This document shows positions 37,214 to 46,317 of a DNA stretch of 64,000 nt, piece by piece. Numbering within the stretch: the first letter of the stretch is position 1; every line of letters begins with the position of its first letter. The DNA comes from Ignavibacteria bacterium UBA7675 (GTDB lineage: Bacteria; Bacteroidota; Ignavibacteria; Kapaibacteriales; UB7675): positions 48,707-112,706 of the forward strand of contig DLHF01000073.1 of assembly GCA_002483085.1 (NCBI GenBank), written 5' to 3'. Both the position numbers and the translations under genes were made by a program. The notes under the pieces are model-generated. The model was not told the origin of the DNA and did not search any database. It was given only the letters and a program-made list of their open reading frames with translations.

Positions 37214-37381
37214 TTATACAACGGAAATTGGTTGTACTTTCCCAGCGATCAGGAGATGAAGCACGATATCTCCTGCGAAGTTTTTACAGTGCCTATAGTG
37301 CAGTTCAAAAGAACCAACCAGAAATATCCCTATTTCAGCGAAGAAGAAATTATCCAGTAAAATTCCCTATTACAGTGTATA

Positions 37382-37457
37382 TGTGCGTCGCAATAGTAGA
37401 AGTGATACTGGTTACCGGTCCAGGTATCAGGCAAGGTACTACAGATATTGTTATCAG
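37382..37457 (+). repeat. 76-bp direct repeat, unit 2
   Basis: Second exact copy. On the minus strand both units read the same open peptide, beginning DNNICSTLPDTW and ending HFYYCDAH, with different sequence and stop codons outside the core. Confidence 0.9.
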
Positions 37458-37650
37458 ATAATCAGCAGAAGTTAGCTTTTCCTACGATGCAACGGTACAA
37501 GCTACTGACTACATCCAAGTTAATCAGGAAGCCTCAACAAATGATATAGGAGTTTTCCTGATTTCGCCATAGGATAAACACTGATTTTTGCATAAAAAAT
37601 CGCAGGTAAGCGCTGGCACAGAAAGAATTCTCATTTTTTGTAGCTGTCCA

Positions 37651-37855
37651 CTTCTGCCTCCGCCCTCGCGCTTTGCCTCTGCACCGCGCTGCACAAGCCG
37701 CCGCGTGGCTACCTGCCTCTATCGCAGTCAATCTCTATACGCCCAGCAATCCCCCTGCTCTGCTTGATGGCGGCTACAGCTTGGCCAAAGGACATACGGA
37801 TGTGTGCGACCGGCGACAGCGACCAGAGGGACGCCACAGAGGCGCCCGTGCCATA
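37651..37855 (+). repeat. Dispersed intergenic repeat, full-length copy (copy D)
   Basis: Left module CTTCTGCCTCCGCCCTCGCG then CTCTGCACCGCGCTGCAC and CCGCCGCGTGGCTACC; middle segment CTGCTCTGCTTGATGGCGGC; right module TGTGCGACCGGCGACAGCGA ending GGCGCCCGTGCCA. It lies about 115 bases upstream of the mutB start, an unusual divergent location for this family. Confidence 0.8.
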
Positions 37856-37968
37856 TAGTTCACCTCTATAAACTTTAGCTCGCGCTGTTCCCTACTGCTC
37901 CGGCGCGCGGTATCTTGCCGTTTTTTCGTATTTTTAGCATTCCACAGAATGAATAATACAGGATAGAT

Positions 37969-40104
37969 ATGAGCCATCAGCATACTTACGCCGACTGGGC
38001 ACAGGCAGCACAGGATGAACTCAAAGGTATTCCGCCCGGCAATCTGGCCTGGCAATCGCCCGAAGGCATTGCTATTCAGCCTTTGTACACTGCTGCTGAT
38101 TTGGAGCGCATGGGCTATACTGATTCGTTGCCCGGCCTCTCCCCGTTTGTGCGCGGCCCCTATGCTACTATGTACGCTAACCGCCCCTGGACTATCCGGC
38201 AATATGCGGGCTATTCTACAGCAGAAGAATCGAACGCATTCTACCGGCGCAATCTCGCCGCCGGGCAGCGCGGCCTCTCGGTGGCGTTCGACTTGGCTAC
38301 TCACCGTGGCTACGACTCCGACCACCCGCGCGTTGTGGGCGATGTGGGTAAAGCAGGTGTAGCTATCGACTCGGTGGAAGATATGAAAATCCTGTTCGAC
38401 CAGATTCCGCTCGATAAAATGTCGGTCTCGATGACGATGAATGGCGCAGTGATTCCCGTGCTGGCGATGTTTATCGTAGCCGCCGAAGAACAAGGCGTTC
38501 CAAAGGAAAAGCTCAGCGGCACTATTCAGAACGATATTCTCAAAGAGTTCATGGTACGCAATACGTACATCTATCCGCCCGAGCCGTCGATGCGCATTGT
38601 AGCCGATATTATTGACTACACGAGCAGGCTGATGCCGAAGTTCAACAGTATTAGTATTAGCGGCTACCACATGCACGAAGCTGGTGCGAATGCTGTGCAG
38701 GAACTCGCCTTTACGCTCGCCGATGGGCTGGACTATACACGCGCGGCCATAGCTCGCGGACTGCACATTGACGATTTTGCCCCGCGCCTCTCCTTCTTCT
38801 GGGGTATTGGGATGAATTTCTTCATGGAAATTGCCAAGCTGCGCGCTGGGCGCCTCTTGTGGGCGGAAATTATCAAGCAGTTCAATCCGCAAAACGAACG
38901 CTCGATGTCGCTGCGCACGCACTGCCAAACATCTGGATGGAGCCTTACCGAACAAGACCCATACAACAATATTATCCGCACAACGGTAGAGGCGCTTGCT
39001 GCCGTGCTGGGCGGTACACAGTCGCTGCACACAAACTCGTTCGACGAAGCAATTGCTCTGCCTACAGATGTCTCGGCGCGTATCGCTCGCAATACGCAGC
39101 TTATTCTCGCCGAAGAAACTCATGTCACCCATGCCATCGACCCGCTCGGCGGCTCCTACTATGTCGAGTCGCTTACGCTCTCGCTCGCTGCTGAAGCGCG
39201 AAAGCTCATGCAGGAAGTAGAAGAGCTCGGCGGTATGACCAAGGCCATTCAGTCGGGCCTTCCTAAAATGAAAATCGAGGAATCTGCTGCACGCCGCCAA
39301 GCGCTGATCGACCAAGGAAAAGAAACAATTGTGGGTGTCAATAAATACAAACCCACCGAGGAAACACAAATAGATGTGTTAGAAATCGACAACACTGCCG
39401 TGCGCGATGCACAGTTGCGGCGCCTGGCCGAGCTCCGCGAGCAGCGCAATGAAAGCGATGTACGCGCTGCTATAGACGCGCTCACCGAGGCCGCTCGCAC
39501 CAATGGCAATCTGCTCGAAGCCGCTGTTCATGCTTCGCGGATGCGCGCTACCGTTGGCGAAATTTCTGATGCCATGGAAAAAGCCTTTGGCCGCTACGAA
39601 GCAACTACGCAAACAATTACCGGCGTGTACAGCGCTGCCTATGGCGACAGCAAAGAGTTTGCGTCCCTGCTCGCCGACGTCGACCAGTTCGCACAGGAAG
39701 AAGGCCGCAGGCCGCGTATTCTCATCGCAAAGCTCGGGCAAGACGGACACGACCGAGGTGCTCACGTCATCGCTTCTGCCTTTGCCGACCTCGGGTTTGA
39801 TGTAGATATGGGGCCACTGTTCCAGACTCCTGCCGAAGCCGCTCGCCAAGCCGTGGAAAATGATGTTCATGTGGTTGGAGTGTCCAGCCAAGCCGCAGGA
39901 CACAAAACACTTGTGCCGCTATTGGTAGCCGCGCTCAAAGAAGCAGGCGCCGATGATATTATCGTAGTAGTGGGCGGGGTTATCCCTAAGCAAGACTACA
40001 ACGAATTGTACGCCGCCGGAGCAAAAGCGATATTCGGCCCCGGCACCAATATTCTCGACGCCGCGCGAAAAGTGCTGGAGGAAATTAGAAAAGCAACGGT
40101 GTAA
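37969..40104 (+). CDS. mutB: Methylmalonyl-CoA mutase, large (catalytic) subunit
   Basis: 711-aa B12-dependent isomerase interconverting succinyl-CoA and (R)-methylmalonyl-CoA. The N-terminal TIM barrel contains RGPYATMYANRPWTIRQYAG and LSVAFDLATHRGYDSDHPR. The C-terminal cobalamin-binding domain has DGHDRG at residues 592-597 (H594 is the axial ligand) with the later GSS-like GVSSQAAG and VVVGGVIP. Full length for the alpha/MutB subunit. No MutA small subunit is adjacent. AGGATAG precedes ATG 37969. MeaB, its GTPase chaperone, is encoded at 48115, separated by unrelated genes. Confidence 0.96.
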   Translation: MSHQHTYADWAQAAQDELKGIPPGNLAWQSPEGIAIQPLYTAADLERMGYTDSLPGLSPFVRGPYATMYANRPWTIRQYAGYSTAEESNAFYRRNLAAGQRGLSVAFDLATHRGYDSDHPRVVGDVGKAGVAIDSVEDMKILFDQIPLDKMSVSMTMNGAVIPVLAMFIVAAEEQGVPKEKLSGTIQNDILKEFMVRNTYIYPPEPSMRIVADIIDYTSRLMPKFNSISISGYHMHEAGANAVQELAFTLADGLDYTRAAIARGLHIDDFAPRLSFFWGIGMNFFMEIAKLRAGRLLWAEIIKQFNPQNERSMSLRTHCQTSGWSLTEQDPYNNIIRTTVEALAAVLGGTQSLHTNSFDEAIALPTDVSARIARNTQLILAEETHVTHAIDPLGGSYYVESLTLSLAAEARKLMQEVEELGGMTKAIQSGLPKMKIEESAARRQALIDQGKETIVGVNKYKPTEETQIDVLEIDNTAVRDAQLRRLAELREQRNESDVRAAIDALTEAARTNGNLLEAAVHASRMRATVGEISDAMEKAFGRYEATTQTITGVYSAAYGDSKEFASLLADVDQFAQEEGRRPRILIAKLGQDGHDRGAHVIASAFADLGFDVDMGPLFQTPAEAARQAVENDVHVVGVSSQAAGHKTLVPLLVAALKEAGADDIIVVVGGVIPKQDYNELYAAGAKAIFGPGTNILDAARKVLEEIRKATV

Positions 40105-40140
40105 AGCCGATGCCTGCCTTCAGAAGCAGAGTGTATCAAT

Positions 40141-40349
40141 AGCGCTTCGGTCTCCGCTCAAGCTCTTGGTCGTTGCACCGCGCAGCAGTTATCATAGGAA
40201 TGATGCGCTACGCGTCGCCGCGTGGCTGTTCTACCCCAACCGCGAGAAGTGTCGTATTGCACTGGCGAATGCTATTCGGCCAGCCACCAACCGGCTTGTG
40301 CGACCGGTGACAGCGCCGAGCCGGGCGACGCAAAGACGCCCGTGCCACC
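40141..40349 (+). repeat. Dispersed intergenic repeat, full-length with internal insertion (copy E)
   Basis: Left module GCTTCGGTCTCCGCTCAAGC and TTGCACCGCGCAGCAG are split from CGCCGCGTGGCTGTTC by about 32 extra bases. The right module TGTGCGACCGGTGACAGCGC ends GACGCCCGTGCCACC. It fills most of the gap between mutB and the DUF2147 gene (convergent). Confidence 0.8.
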
Positions 40350-40386
40350 TATCAGTACGCGGTTCATTCTCAGAAAAGGCACAGCG

Positions 40387-40827
40387 TTATTGTTTTCGCG
40401 TCCAGACTGTAGTTTTGCCGATGAGCGAAATGCCCAGGTAGCCGCGCAAATGCAGAGTATTCATGTCTTCGAGGGTAGCTTCACAGCTATAGGTTTTGCC
40501 GCTGCGGGGGTCGTAGATTGCGCCGTCTTCCCATTCGTTGTCCTCGTCGTACTCAAGATCGCGGATAATTGTAAGGCCGAGGATGGTCTGGCTGCGGAGC
40601 TTTTCGTCGGGATTGTGGTCGTCTTTTTTAGGCTGTCCATTCACATTGGGTTCCTGTAGCCATACGAGTTTTCCGTAGTATTTCCCATCGCGCTTTTCAA
40701 TGCGGATAACACTTTCTTTTTTATCGGAATACCAATCGCCGGTTATAGAATCTGACGTGTAGTTGTAGACCGCAGCCGTAGCGGCTGTAAACAGGAAGGC
40801 AAGCGAGAGCATGAGTAATGTTTTCAT
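40387..40827 (-). CDS. DUF2147 family exported protein
   Basis: 146-aa secreted protein. A signal peptide (LLMLSLAFLFTAATA) precedes a DUF2147 domain: SDSITGDWYSDKKESVIRIE, YYGKLVWLQEPN, ILGLTIIRDLEYD and IYDPRSGKTYSCEATLED, ending GISLIGKTTVWTR. The family is a small lipocalin-like beta-barrel found widely in Bacteroidota; its ligand is unknown. The start at 40827 is supported by AAAGGG upstream. The left terminal repeat of the islet begins 88 bases upstream of this start, so insertion of the islet may have changed its promoter. Confidence 0.9.
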   Translation of the reverse strand: MKTLLMLSLAFLFTAATAAVYNYTSDSITGDWYSDKKESVIRIEKRDGKYYGKLVWLQEPNVNGQPKKDDHNPDEKLRSQTILGLTIIRDLEYDEDNEWEDGAIYDPRSGKTYSCEATLEDMNTLHLRGYLGISLIGKTTVWTRKQ

Positions 40828-40914
40828 AGCAGCCCTTTGTGTAAGTACAGGTTTGCGCATGAAAACGAAGGAGCATGGAAAATAGTGACGGTAGTGACCG
40901 CGTGTGCAAAAAAA

Positions 40915-40949
40915 GGCAACAATATACTTCACAAATCTTCGATACTCTC
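40915..40949 (+). repeat. Left 35-bp terminal inverted repeat of the AT-rich islet
   Basis: Begins GGCAACAATATACTTCACAA and ends CTTCGATACTCTC. It is the exact reverse complement of 42143-42177. The next inner bases (CCACAAATTAA) also match the other end as CCGCAAATTAA after a 2-base offset. Confidence 0.95.
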
Positions 40950-41071
40950 CCACAAATTAAGAACAAACTCTTCTTCCGAGTTTTTCCCTTTGGGTTTGCT
41001 CTGCTTTTAGTGGGCGGATAGATACCCAAGCAACCTCCCGGATCATCATACAGAGTCGCCAGCGGTGTATT

Positions 41072-41187
41072 CGTTCTATACGAATGTTCGAGAAGGCATA
41101 TAGAACGTGTATTTAAGGCATCAGAACGTAAATAAGCTTCGATACTACAATCTTTGAATGTGCAGATAGCCTCCTTTCAGGAGGTTA
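41072..41187 (+). promoter_or_regulatory. Structured leader of the islet: inverted repeat and SD/anti-SD hairpin
   Basis: A 9-bp inverted repeat CGTTCTATA / TATAGAACG (41072-41080, 41099-41107) is followed by the stem TAGCCTCC / GGAGGTTA (41167-41187) with a 5-base loop. Further on, ACCGATTT occurs twice (about 41211 and 41230). Either could be an operator or RNA structure controlling the ORF at 41290; no known family is matched. Confidence 0.35.
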
Positions 41188-41289
41188 GCGTCTTGTATCC
41201 TATTATGATTTACCGATTTAAACAAATAAACCGATTTGTTCGTATATTGGCATCCTGATTTATTACACAAAATAATAGCCGGAGGAACT

Positions 41290-41547
41290 ATGAGAGGCAA
41301 ATCTATGGCTTATCAAGGTTATAAAACAAATGTTGGTCATAGTGTTTGTAAAGGCGTTCTTCGTGCTGTAGACATTCGCGGCGATGTTAGCAGAGAGACT
41401 GTTGGCTCTATTCTTGATAGAACACCTAACGAACGTTTAAGATATTCAGTTGAATATGTGGCAAAAGCTATGAGATCTGTTATTGCCAATCAAACCTCAC
41501 ACCATGAAAAAACCGAAAAAAAATCAAGATCAGAACAATCAGAATAA
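41290..41547 (+). CDS. Small basic protein of the islet, unknown function
   Basis: 85-aa protein with GGAGG six bases upstream of ATG 41290. It is basic, with no signal peptide or membrane segment. RNA- or DNA-binding is possible from charge, but no motif is recognised (sequence core CKGVLRAVDIRGDVSRETVG, then LRYSVEYVAKAMRSVIA). Its last 44 bases overlap the start of the DUF2335 gene in another frame, implying coupled translation. Codon use is AT-rich, like the next gene and unlike the flanking chromosome. Confidence 0.65.
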   Translation: MRGKSMAYQGYKTNVGHSVCKGVLRAVDIRGDVSRETVGSILDRTPNERLRYSVEYVAKAMRSVIANQTSHHEKTEKKSRSEQSE

Positions 41548-42058
41548 GGAGAAAAACTCCGAAGATCAATCTGACAAACAGCCTCATCCTTATGGTGAGG
41601 AAGTTATTGATTTATCCTCTACCAACCTTGACAATTTACCCCCTAATGCTGACGCGGCAATTCCACCGGGATATGAAGTAGAAAGCTTCTTATACGCACA
41701 TTACGGCCCATTGCCCCCGCCTGCAGAGCTTGCAGCCTATGAGAAAGTTCTACCGGGCTTGGCTCACAGAATAGTAGCAATGACTGAAACGGTCGTAGAA
41801 GCCGGAACCTCTAATGAAAAGTACGTATTAAAAGCCGAATACGCATTACAATGGGGCGGCCTAATCGCATTTTATATGTTTGCGTTTTCATGCCTTGGTT
41901 CGGGAATATACCTTGCCTTACAAGGTAAGGATGGATATGCGATTGGCTTGATTTTAGCTGGAATTGCATCTATTATTTTAGCAATTCGAGGACGAAACAG
42001 CGAACTCCTTAATAAGATTTTGGGAAAGATAGACTCTCCAAAGGATAAAGAAGAATAA
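41504..42058 (+). CDS. DUF2335 family membrane protein
   Basis: 184-aa protein. Residues 1-35 are a Lys/Asn/Gln-rich cytoplasmic tail, followed by an acidic/proline linker and the DUF2335 core PPPAELAAYEKVLPGLAHRI VAM. Two transmembrane helices follow (LQWGGLIAFYMFAFSCLGSG and YAIGLILAGIASIILAI), then a charged tail. DUF2335 proteins are short, sporadically distributed and of unknown function, often near mobile DNA. ATG 41504 lies inside the preceding ORF. It is the only membrane protein in the islet and the likely cargo. Confidence 0.8.
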   Translation: MKKPKKNQDQNNQNKEKNSEDQSDKQPHPYGEEVIDLSSTNLDNLPPNADAAIPPGYEVESFLYAHYGPLPPPAELAAYEKVLPGLAHRIVAMTETVVEAGTSNEKYVLKAEYALQWGGLIAFYMFAFSCLGSGIYLALQGKDGYAIGLILAGIASIILAIRGRNSELLNKILGKIDSPKDKEE

Positions 42059-42142
42059 TTGTAGCAAGCCGTATCGAAGAGAGCGTATCAAACCTCGTCT
42101 ATTATATTTATATTAGGAACGAACGTTTTTTAATTTGCGGCA

Positions 42143-42177
42143 GAGAGTATCGAAGATTTGTGAAGTATATTGTTGCC
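42143..42177 (-). repeat. Right 35-bp terminal inverted repeat of the AT-rich islet
   Basis: Exact reverse complement of 40915-40949. It lies 61 bases past the stop of the T9SS protein gene at 42239. Confidence 0.95.
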
Positions 42178-42238
42178 CAAAAAAGCAACGGACCAGAACA
42201 GCCGTCCCGATCCGTTTTTTTACCACACACGCTTTCTT

Positions 42239-45200
42239 TTACCGAACAACAATTCTGCCGCTGTGCAGTATCTCGCCACGGTATTTCATCACAACAAGAT
42301 ACACACCACCTGCCTGAGGTACAGGAAGCTCCACGCGATGTACGCCCTTGGCAAACACATAGCTGGCATGCTGTATTTCCCTGCCAAACAGATCAGCGAG
42401 GAGAAACTCGTATTCGCCTGTGTCCGGAGCCATGCAGTCGATAAATACTGTTGACTGCTCAACCGGATTGGGAGAAAGCCGGAACAGCACATCGGCTTCG
42501 GCACCTGGCTCACCAACTCCTACGGCCTGCTCCGAATTCCCCGATGCCTCTTCATCGCTTGCCTTGTCCTCGCCCACCGAAACAATACTCTGCGTAAGCG
42601 GTACGAGTTTGTAGTCCTCCACTTCACCGCGAAGCGGGTTGGTACAGGGCGCCAGTGTCACCGGCGAATTGGCAGAGTCGGACATCACGCGCATGCGGTA
42701 CGAAGTCACAAATGTAAGCGGCACCGATACCGTAATGTTCAGCGATGCGGTGGTAGAAAGCGTCGCTTGATTAGCCACAACTTCCCCGGCATCTGCAAAG
42801 TCGCCATCGGCATTCCAGTCGATAAATACCGACACTTTCTGCGTCGTCGCTGTAGCACCAGTCAGCGTCAGGCGGTAATTACGACCGCGAATCACCGATA
42901 CAGGCGAGCCCGTGTAGTCGCTGTATGCCGCCAGCGCCGTCGACGACTGGTCAAGCACTGTTGTGTTCAGCGTAGGCAGCAGCTTCATGGTTACGCGCGT
43001 CGTGCCAATATTGTAGGAAGCATTACCCACAGGACGGCAGTAGTCGATTGAGATGGCGTAGTCTTCATACTCTCCGTATTCAGCCAAGCCGCACGGCGAG
43101 ATATCCGACGACGATTGCGTCCAATCAGCCCCCACGCGCAAATAGCTCGCACCCGGGCGCGCCACATATCCCGAATCGGCAGGCACAGTAAAGGTAAAGA
43201 CACGCACTGGATTCAGCGGCGAAATGCCAACAGCAGAGCCAATGTCCTCGTAGTCGTTCCACGTCGAATCCTCGGCTGTCAGCACGCTATCGGTGTGCTG
43301 GAATACGCCATCGCGGTTCCAATCCGCCCACACATGCGCTTGTTGTAGCCACGAGCCACCAGCAAAGGTCAGATGCAACGAGTAGGACTGTCCCTGGCGA
43401 AGCACGGGCTGCGGCGTGTCGTAGCGCGTATAACCGCCGTTGGTTTGCGAGGAAACAGTCATAAGTGTATCGCCGGTTGCATTGTCGATAAGCTGTGCTT
43501 TTACGATTCCCGTGTTGTAGTCAATCGTGGTTCCCTGTGGCGTGCAGTAGCCCGCAGCCGCATCGCTTGTGTGCTTCATAGGCGTCTTCCACAAACCGCG
43601 CCCGCTGGTAGCTGCGTATAGCGTTTGGGAATCGGCATGTATTTCCAGTTCGAGCGCAGCCACATTGGGCAGATCGCCCGCGTAGTCCTCCCACGACGAA
43701 GAAGGCGAGGTGACATCGGCATTGTACCACACACCGTATTCCAAGCTGATATACGCTTCTGTAGGGCGGCGCGGGTCGAGAACCATACTGTGCGCGGGCA
43801 AGGCGGGCAAGCCAGTGCTTACATTTGTCCACGATGTACCGTAATTCGCAGAGCGGAACACGCGCGCGGAGTTATAGCCGCTAAAGGTGGCATAGACGAC
43901 AGCGGGATTCGTCGGGTCGATAGCCAGATCGGTAAAATTCCCAGTGCCCGAAGGTTTTGTTGCTGTTGTCCACGATGCACCGCCATCGGTAGAGTAGTAC
44001 AGGGTAGTATTGGTAGCCGCATAGAACACCGAAGCATTCGACTGCGCCTGCACCAAATAGTAGATATTCGAGGCAAAACTTCCACCCACCGAAGTCCAGT
44101 TCCCCCCTCTGTTTATCGAGCGCAGGAATGTCGTGGTGGCTACGTACAGCGTTTCGGGATCGTCGTGATCCATGATAAACGGTGCTGTCCATGCTGCGCC
44201 AGTAACGCTCTGCACCGCATCGGTCGTTGCACCGCCGTCGCTGGATCGCGAGAGGCTTCCGTTTTGCGACGACCAGTACAAAATATTTGCGTCGTCGTGG
44301 TCCACCATGCCTTCCTGGCCATCGCCACCACCCATTTTTTTCTGTATGTCGGCGTTGATGTCGAATTTATACGAGCCATTGTCGTGTGTGCCAAGCATGA
44401 CAATGTGAGCAGCGCTGCGCCCAACACCTAATCTGTAGCACTGCAATGCTTCTAATCCATTGCTGATATACGATAGCGTGTAGTCTGTGCCACCTCCAGC
44501 AGCTACCTCCTCTATTTTGTACACACCGCAGTCGTTTCCGTCAAAAACGACAGGCGTGGACGACGAAGGGTGAAACTCAATATCGTTGTGGTCTACGTGG
44601 AGTTGCGACAAGCCGCTTTCTGTAATCGAAATCGTTTCCCATGTCTTGCCACCATCCGCAGAGCGGCACAGCACTGCCCCGCCGAGGTACAGTGTGTTCG
44701 TGGTAGTCGGGCATGCTTCAAACGACCCGCCGCCTGGTTTGATCACAACACCGCTGCCGTTTACCGGCGGCACAGTAGTAGTCACTGTGGAGAAACTGCT
44801 GCCGTAGTTGGTAGAGCGGCTCAAGCGGTCGTAGGAGCCATTGCTGTCGAGCGTGAGCACGTACACTATACCGCCCGGCCCAGTCGTAATATACGCCCCG
44901 TCGCACGGGGCTCCCGTGCGCAGTGTATAGCTGGTAGAAGTGACACCATTGCTGGTGTGCTGAAACCGGCAGAAGATCGTACTATCGTTTCTCACCCATG
45001 CGGTGTACACGTAGGTCGTATCGCCCTTGGTAGCTGTTGCTATGTCGTAGGATTGTGTACTGTCTTGAAGCTGCGTCCAGCTTTCTCCGCCGTCGTAGCT
45101 GCGGTAAACACCCGCCGTTGTACTGCTGCCGCTGCCGGCAATGTACAATGTGTCGGGGCGCAGCGGATCGAGCACTAATCGCCGCCAGTAAATGCTATTG

Positions 45201-45958
45201 CTGCCTTGAGTTGTGCCAATAGAATCAGTTGTCCACGTAGAACCTCCGTTCGTCGATTTATACAAACAATTCCACAGTGTACTGGTGCCACCACTGCCAC
45301 CAGAAATATTCACAGTACCGCTCGCAAGCGCGTACAGCGTAGAGCCATTGGGATGTACAGCCACATCCTTGATCTCCAACACCGGCAGACTGTACTCGTC
45401 GTCCATCAGCGGTGCCCACGATACACCACCATTAGTAGTTTTCCAGACACCTCCGCCAGCGGTACCGATGTACATAATACTGGCATTGCTCGGATGGAAA
45501 CGCACGCAGTTCACACGGCCTGCACCTACATGGTATTGGTTGCCTCCTACTCTGCTTTCTTTGATCGAAGGAGCAATATTTACCCATGCAGACGGAGCAT
45601 TTGCCGCTGTCTGTTGGCTCAGCGTGCGCTCGCTTCCCCGCTTCGAAGGCACGGCATTTGTACGCATCGCCGCATAGCTCCGAAACGACTGCCGCATCGT
45701 CTCGTCGGGATAAAACCGCCCCTGCTCATCTACCCTTGTTCGGGCGCGCTCCACCCATCGGTGGAAATCTTTCCACTCCGGCCCACTTGTAATATTGTGC
45801 TCGCGAAACCACGTTTCGCCCTTGCGGATAATATCGTCGAGCTTGTCCCCTTCGGCAATGCCGATGCTTCCACTCCATGCTTGCCCGAACACAGAAACCG
45901 CGCTTACTACCCCTACGGCCAGTATTGACGCAAGCATCTTCAATCCACGAAAATTCAT
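42239..45958 (-). CDS. Large T9SS-exported sortilin-repeat/GEVED protein
   Basis: 1239-aa secreted protein. After the signal peptide (MLASILAVGVVSAVSVFG), residues about 120-790 are VPS10/BNR-type propeller repeats (GGGVWKTTNGGVSW, YRSYDGGESWTQL, YYSTDGGASWTTA). Two GEVED domains follow at about 805-970 and 972-1125 (HVWADWNRDGVFQH, VFIDWNADGDFADAGEV). The last 80 residues form a T9SS type A sorting domain (FRLSPNPVEQSTVFI, FLLADLFGREIQHA). The start at 45958 has AGGA upstream; a longer open frame to 46162 lacks homology. Binding target unknown; the architecture is common in Bacteroidota adhesin- or peptidase-like exoproteins. Confidence 0.9.
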   Translation of the reverse strand: MNFRGLKMLASILAVGVVSAVSVFGQAWSGSIGIAEGDKLDDIIRKGETWFREHNITSGPEWKDFHRWVERARTRVDEQGRFYPDETMRQSFRSYAAMRTNAVPSKRGSERTLSQQTAANAPSAWVNIAPSIKESRVGGNQYHVGAGRVNCVRFHPSNASIMYIGTAGGGVWKTTNGGVSWAPLMDDEYSLPVLEIKDVAVHPNGSTLYALASGTVNISGGSGGTSTLWNCLYKSTNGGSTWTTDSIGTTQGSNSIYWRRLVLDPLRPDTLYIAGSGSSTTAGVYRSYDGGESWTQLQDSTQSYDIATATKGDTTYVYTAWVRNDSTIFCRFQHTSNGVTSTSYTLRTGAPCDGAYITTGPGGIVYVLTLDSNGSYDRLSRSTNYGSSFSTVTTTVPPVNGSGVVIKPGGGSFEACPTTTNTLYLGGAVLCRSADGGKTWETISITESGLSQLHVDHNDIEFHPSSSTPVVFDGNDCGVYKIEEVAAGGGTDYTLSYISNGLEALQCYRLGVGRSAAHIVMLGTHDNGSYKFDINADIQKKMGGGDGQEGMVDHDDANILYWSSQNGSLSRSSDGGATTDAVQSVTGAAWTAPFIMDHDDPETLYVATTTFLRSINRGGNWTSVGGSFASNIYYLVQAQSNASVFYAATNTTLYYSTDGGASWTTATKPSGTGNFTDLAIDPTNPAVVYATFSGYNSARVFRSANYGTSWTNVSTGLPALPAHSMVLDPRRPTEAYISLEYGVWYNADVTSPSSSWEDYAGDLPNVAALELEIHADSQTLYAATSGRGLWKTPMKHTSDAAAGYCTPQGTTIDYNTGIVKAQLIDNATGDTLMTVSSQTNGGYTRYDTPQPVLRQGQSYSLHLTFAGGSWLQQAHVWADWNRDGVFQHTDSVLTAEDSTWNDYEDIGSAVGISPLNPVRVFTFTVPADSGYVARPGASYLRVGADWTQSSSDISPCGLAEYGEYEDYAISIDYCRPVGNASYNIGTTRVTMKLLPTLNTTVLDQSSTALAAYSDYTGSPVSVIRGRNYRLTLTGATATTQKVSVFIDWNADGDFADAGEVVANQATLSTTASLNITVSVPLTFVTSYRMRVMSDSANSPVTLAPCTNPLRGEVEDYKLVPLTQSIVSVGEDKASDEEASGNSEQAVGVGEPGAEADVLFRLSPNPVEQSTVFIDCMAPDTGEYEFLLADLFGREIQHASYVFAKGVHRVELPVPQAGGVYLVVMKYRGEILHSGRIVVR

Positions 45959-46317
45959 AGAAATCACATCCTGACAGTGATGAGAAAAAATTCCCAAATA
46001 ATGAGCGCCGCAGCCTTCCCGGGTGCTCCGGCAGTGTCCATGAACAGATGCAAAGTTACGGTGTGAATGCGGCGAAAACGTGGTGATCCTGTAGCAGAAC
46101 TGTAGTAAAACTGTGGCGTTTGTGTGACGGTGATCTTCTCCATCGGCACACTTGCAGTACACGAAAAAACAATCTGACCTCTTCGGTCTTCGCCCTCGCT
46201 CTGAGCCTCTGCACCGCGCGGCTTCGTCTTATCATCATTCCCATAATAACGCCGCCTCGTGGTGTACCGCCTGAACCGCTATGGCCAGCGCACGCCAGAG
46301 TGCACCCAGGCTTGCGA
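45959..46317. other. Intergenic region with left-module repeat
   Basis: 359 bases between the M48 protease stop and the start of the large T9SS protein. The right part is the T9SS gene leader; the left part holds repeat copy F. Nothing else is recognised. Confidence 0.4.
46178..46290 (+). repeat. Dispersed intergenic repeat, left module (copy F)
   Basis: CCTCTTCGGTCTTCGCCCTC and AGCCTCTGCACCGCGCGGC are followed by a 20-30 base insertion like that of copy E and then CGCCGCCTCGTGGTGTACC. The right module is absent. Confidence 0.7.

Larger units (their letters stand above)
36840..37968. other. Long divergent intergenic region with decayed duplications
   Basis: 1129 bases between the 1011-aa protein gene (minus) and mutB (plus). 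It contains a degenerate tandem duplication with a period of 244 bases (about 37035-37500), holding a perfect 76-bp repeat, then a full dispersed repeat copy (37651-37855), then the mutB leader. No gene is supported; open frames here are short and broken between the two repeat units. Confidence 0.5.
40915..42177. mobile_element. AT-rich 1.26-kb islet bounded by perfect 35-bp inverted repeats
   Basis: Perfect terminal inverted repeats enclose a structured 340-base leader, an 85-aa ORF and a DUF2335 gene. The nonamer CTTCGATAC occurs in each terminal repeat (40937-40945; 42147-42155 as complement) and again subterminally at both ends (41137-41145; 42071-42079 as complement), as expected for recombinase binding sites. 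CAAAAAA lies just outside both ends and could be a target duplication, although it is low complexity. Base composition is visibly AT-richer than the flanks. No transposase, integrase or resolvase is encoded, so it would be non-autonomous or an unknown kind of element. Confidence 0.6.

Noticed and set aside
36840..37968. A lost gene on the minus strand
   Set aside because: Frames are broken by stops outside the 76-bp cores and no recognised domain can be traced, so I list only repeats.
37858..37968. Cobalamin riboswitch ahead of mutB
   Set aside because: No B12-box (GCCACTG-like) or required stem architecture is visible in the 110-base leader.
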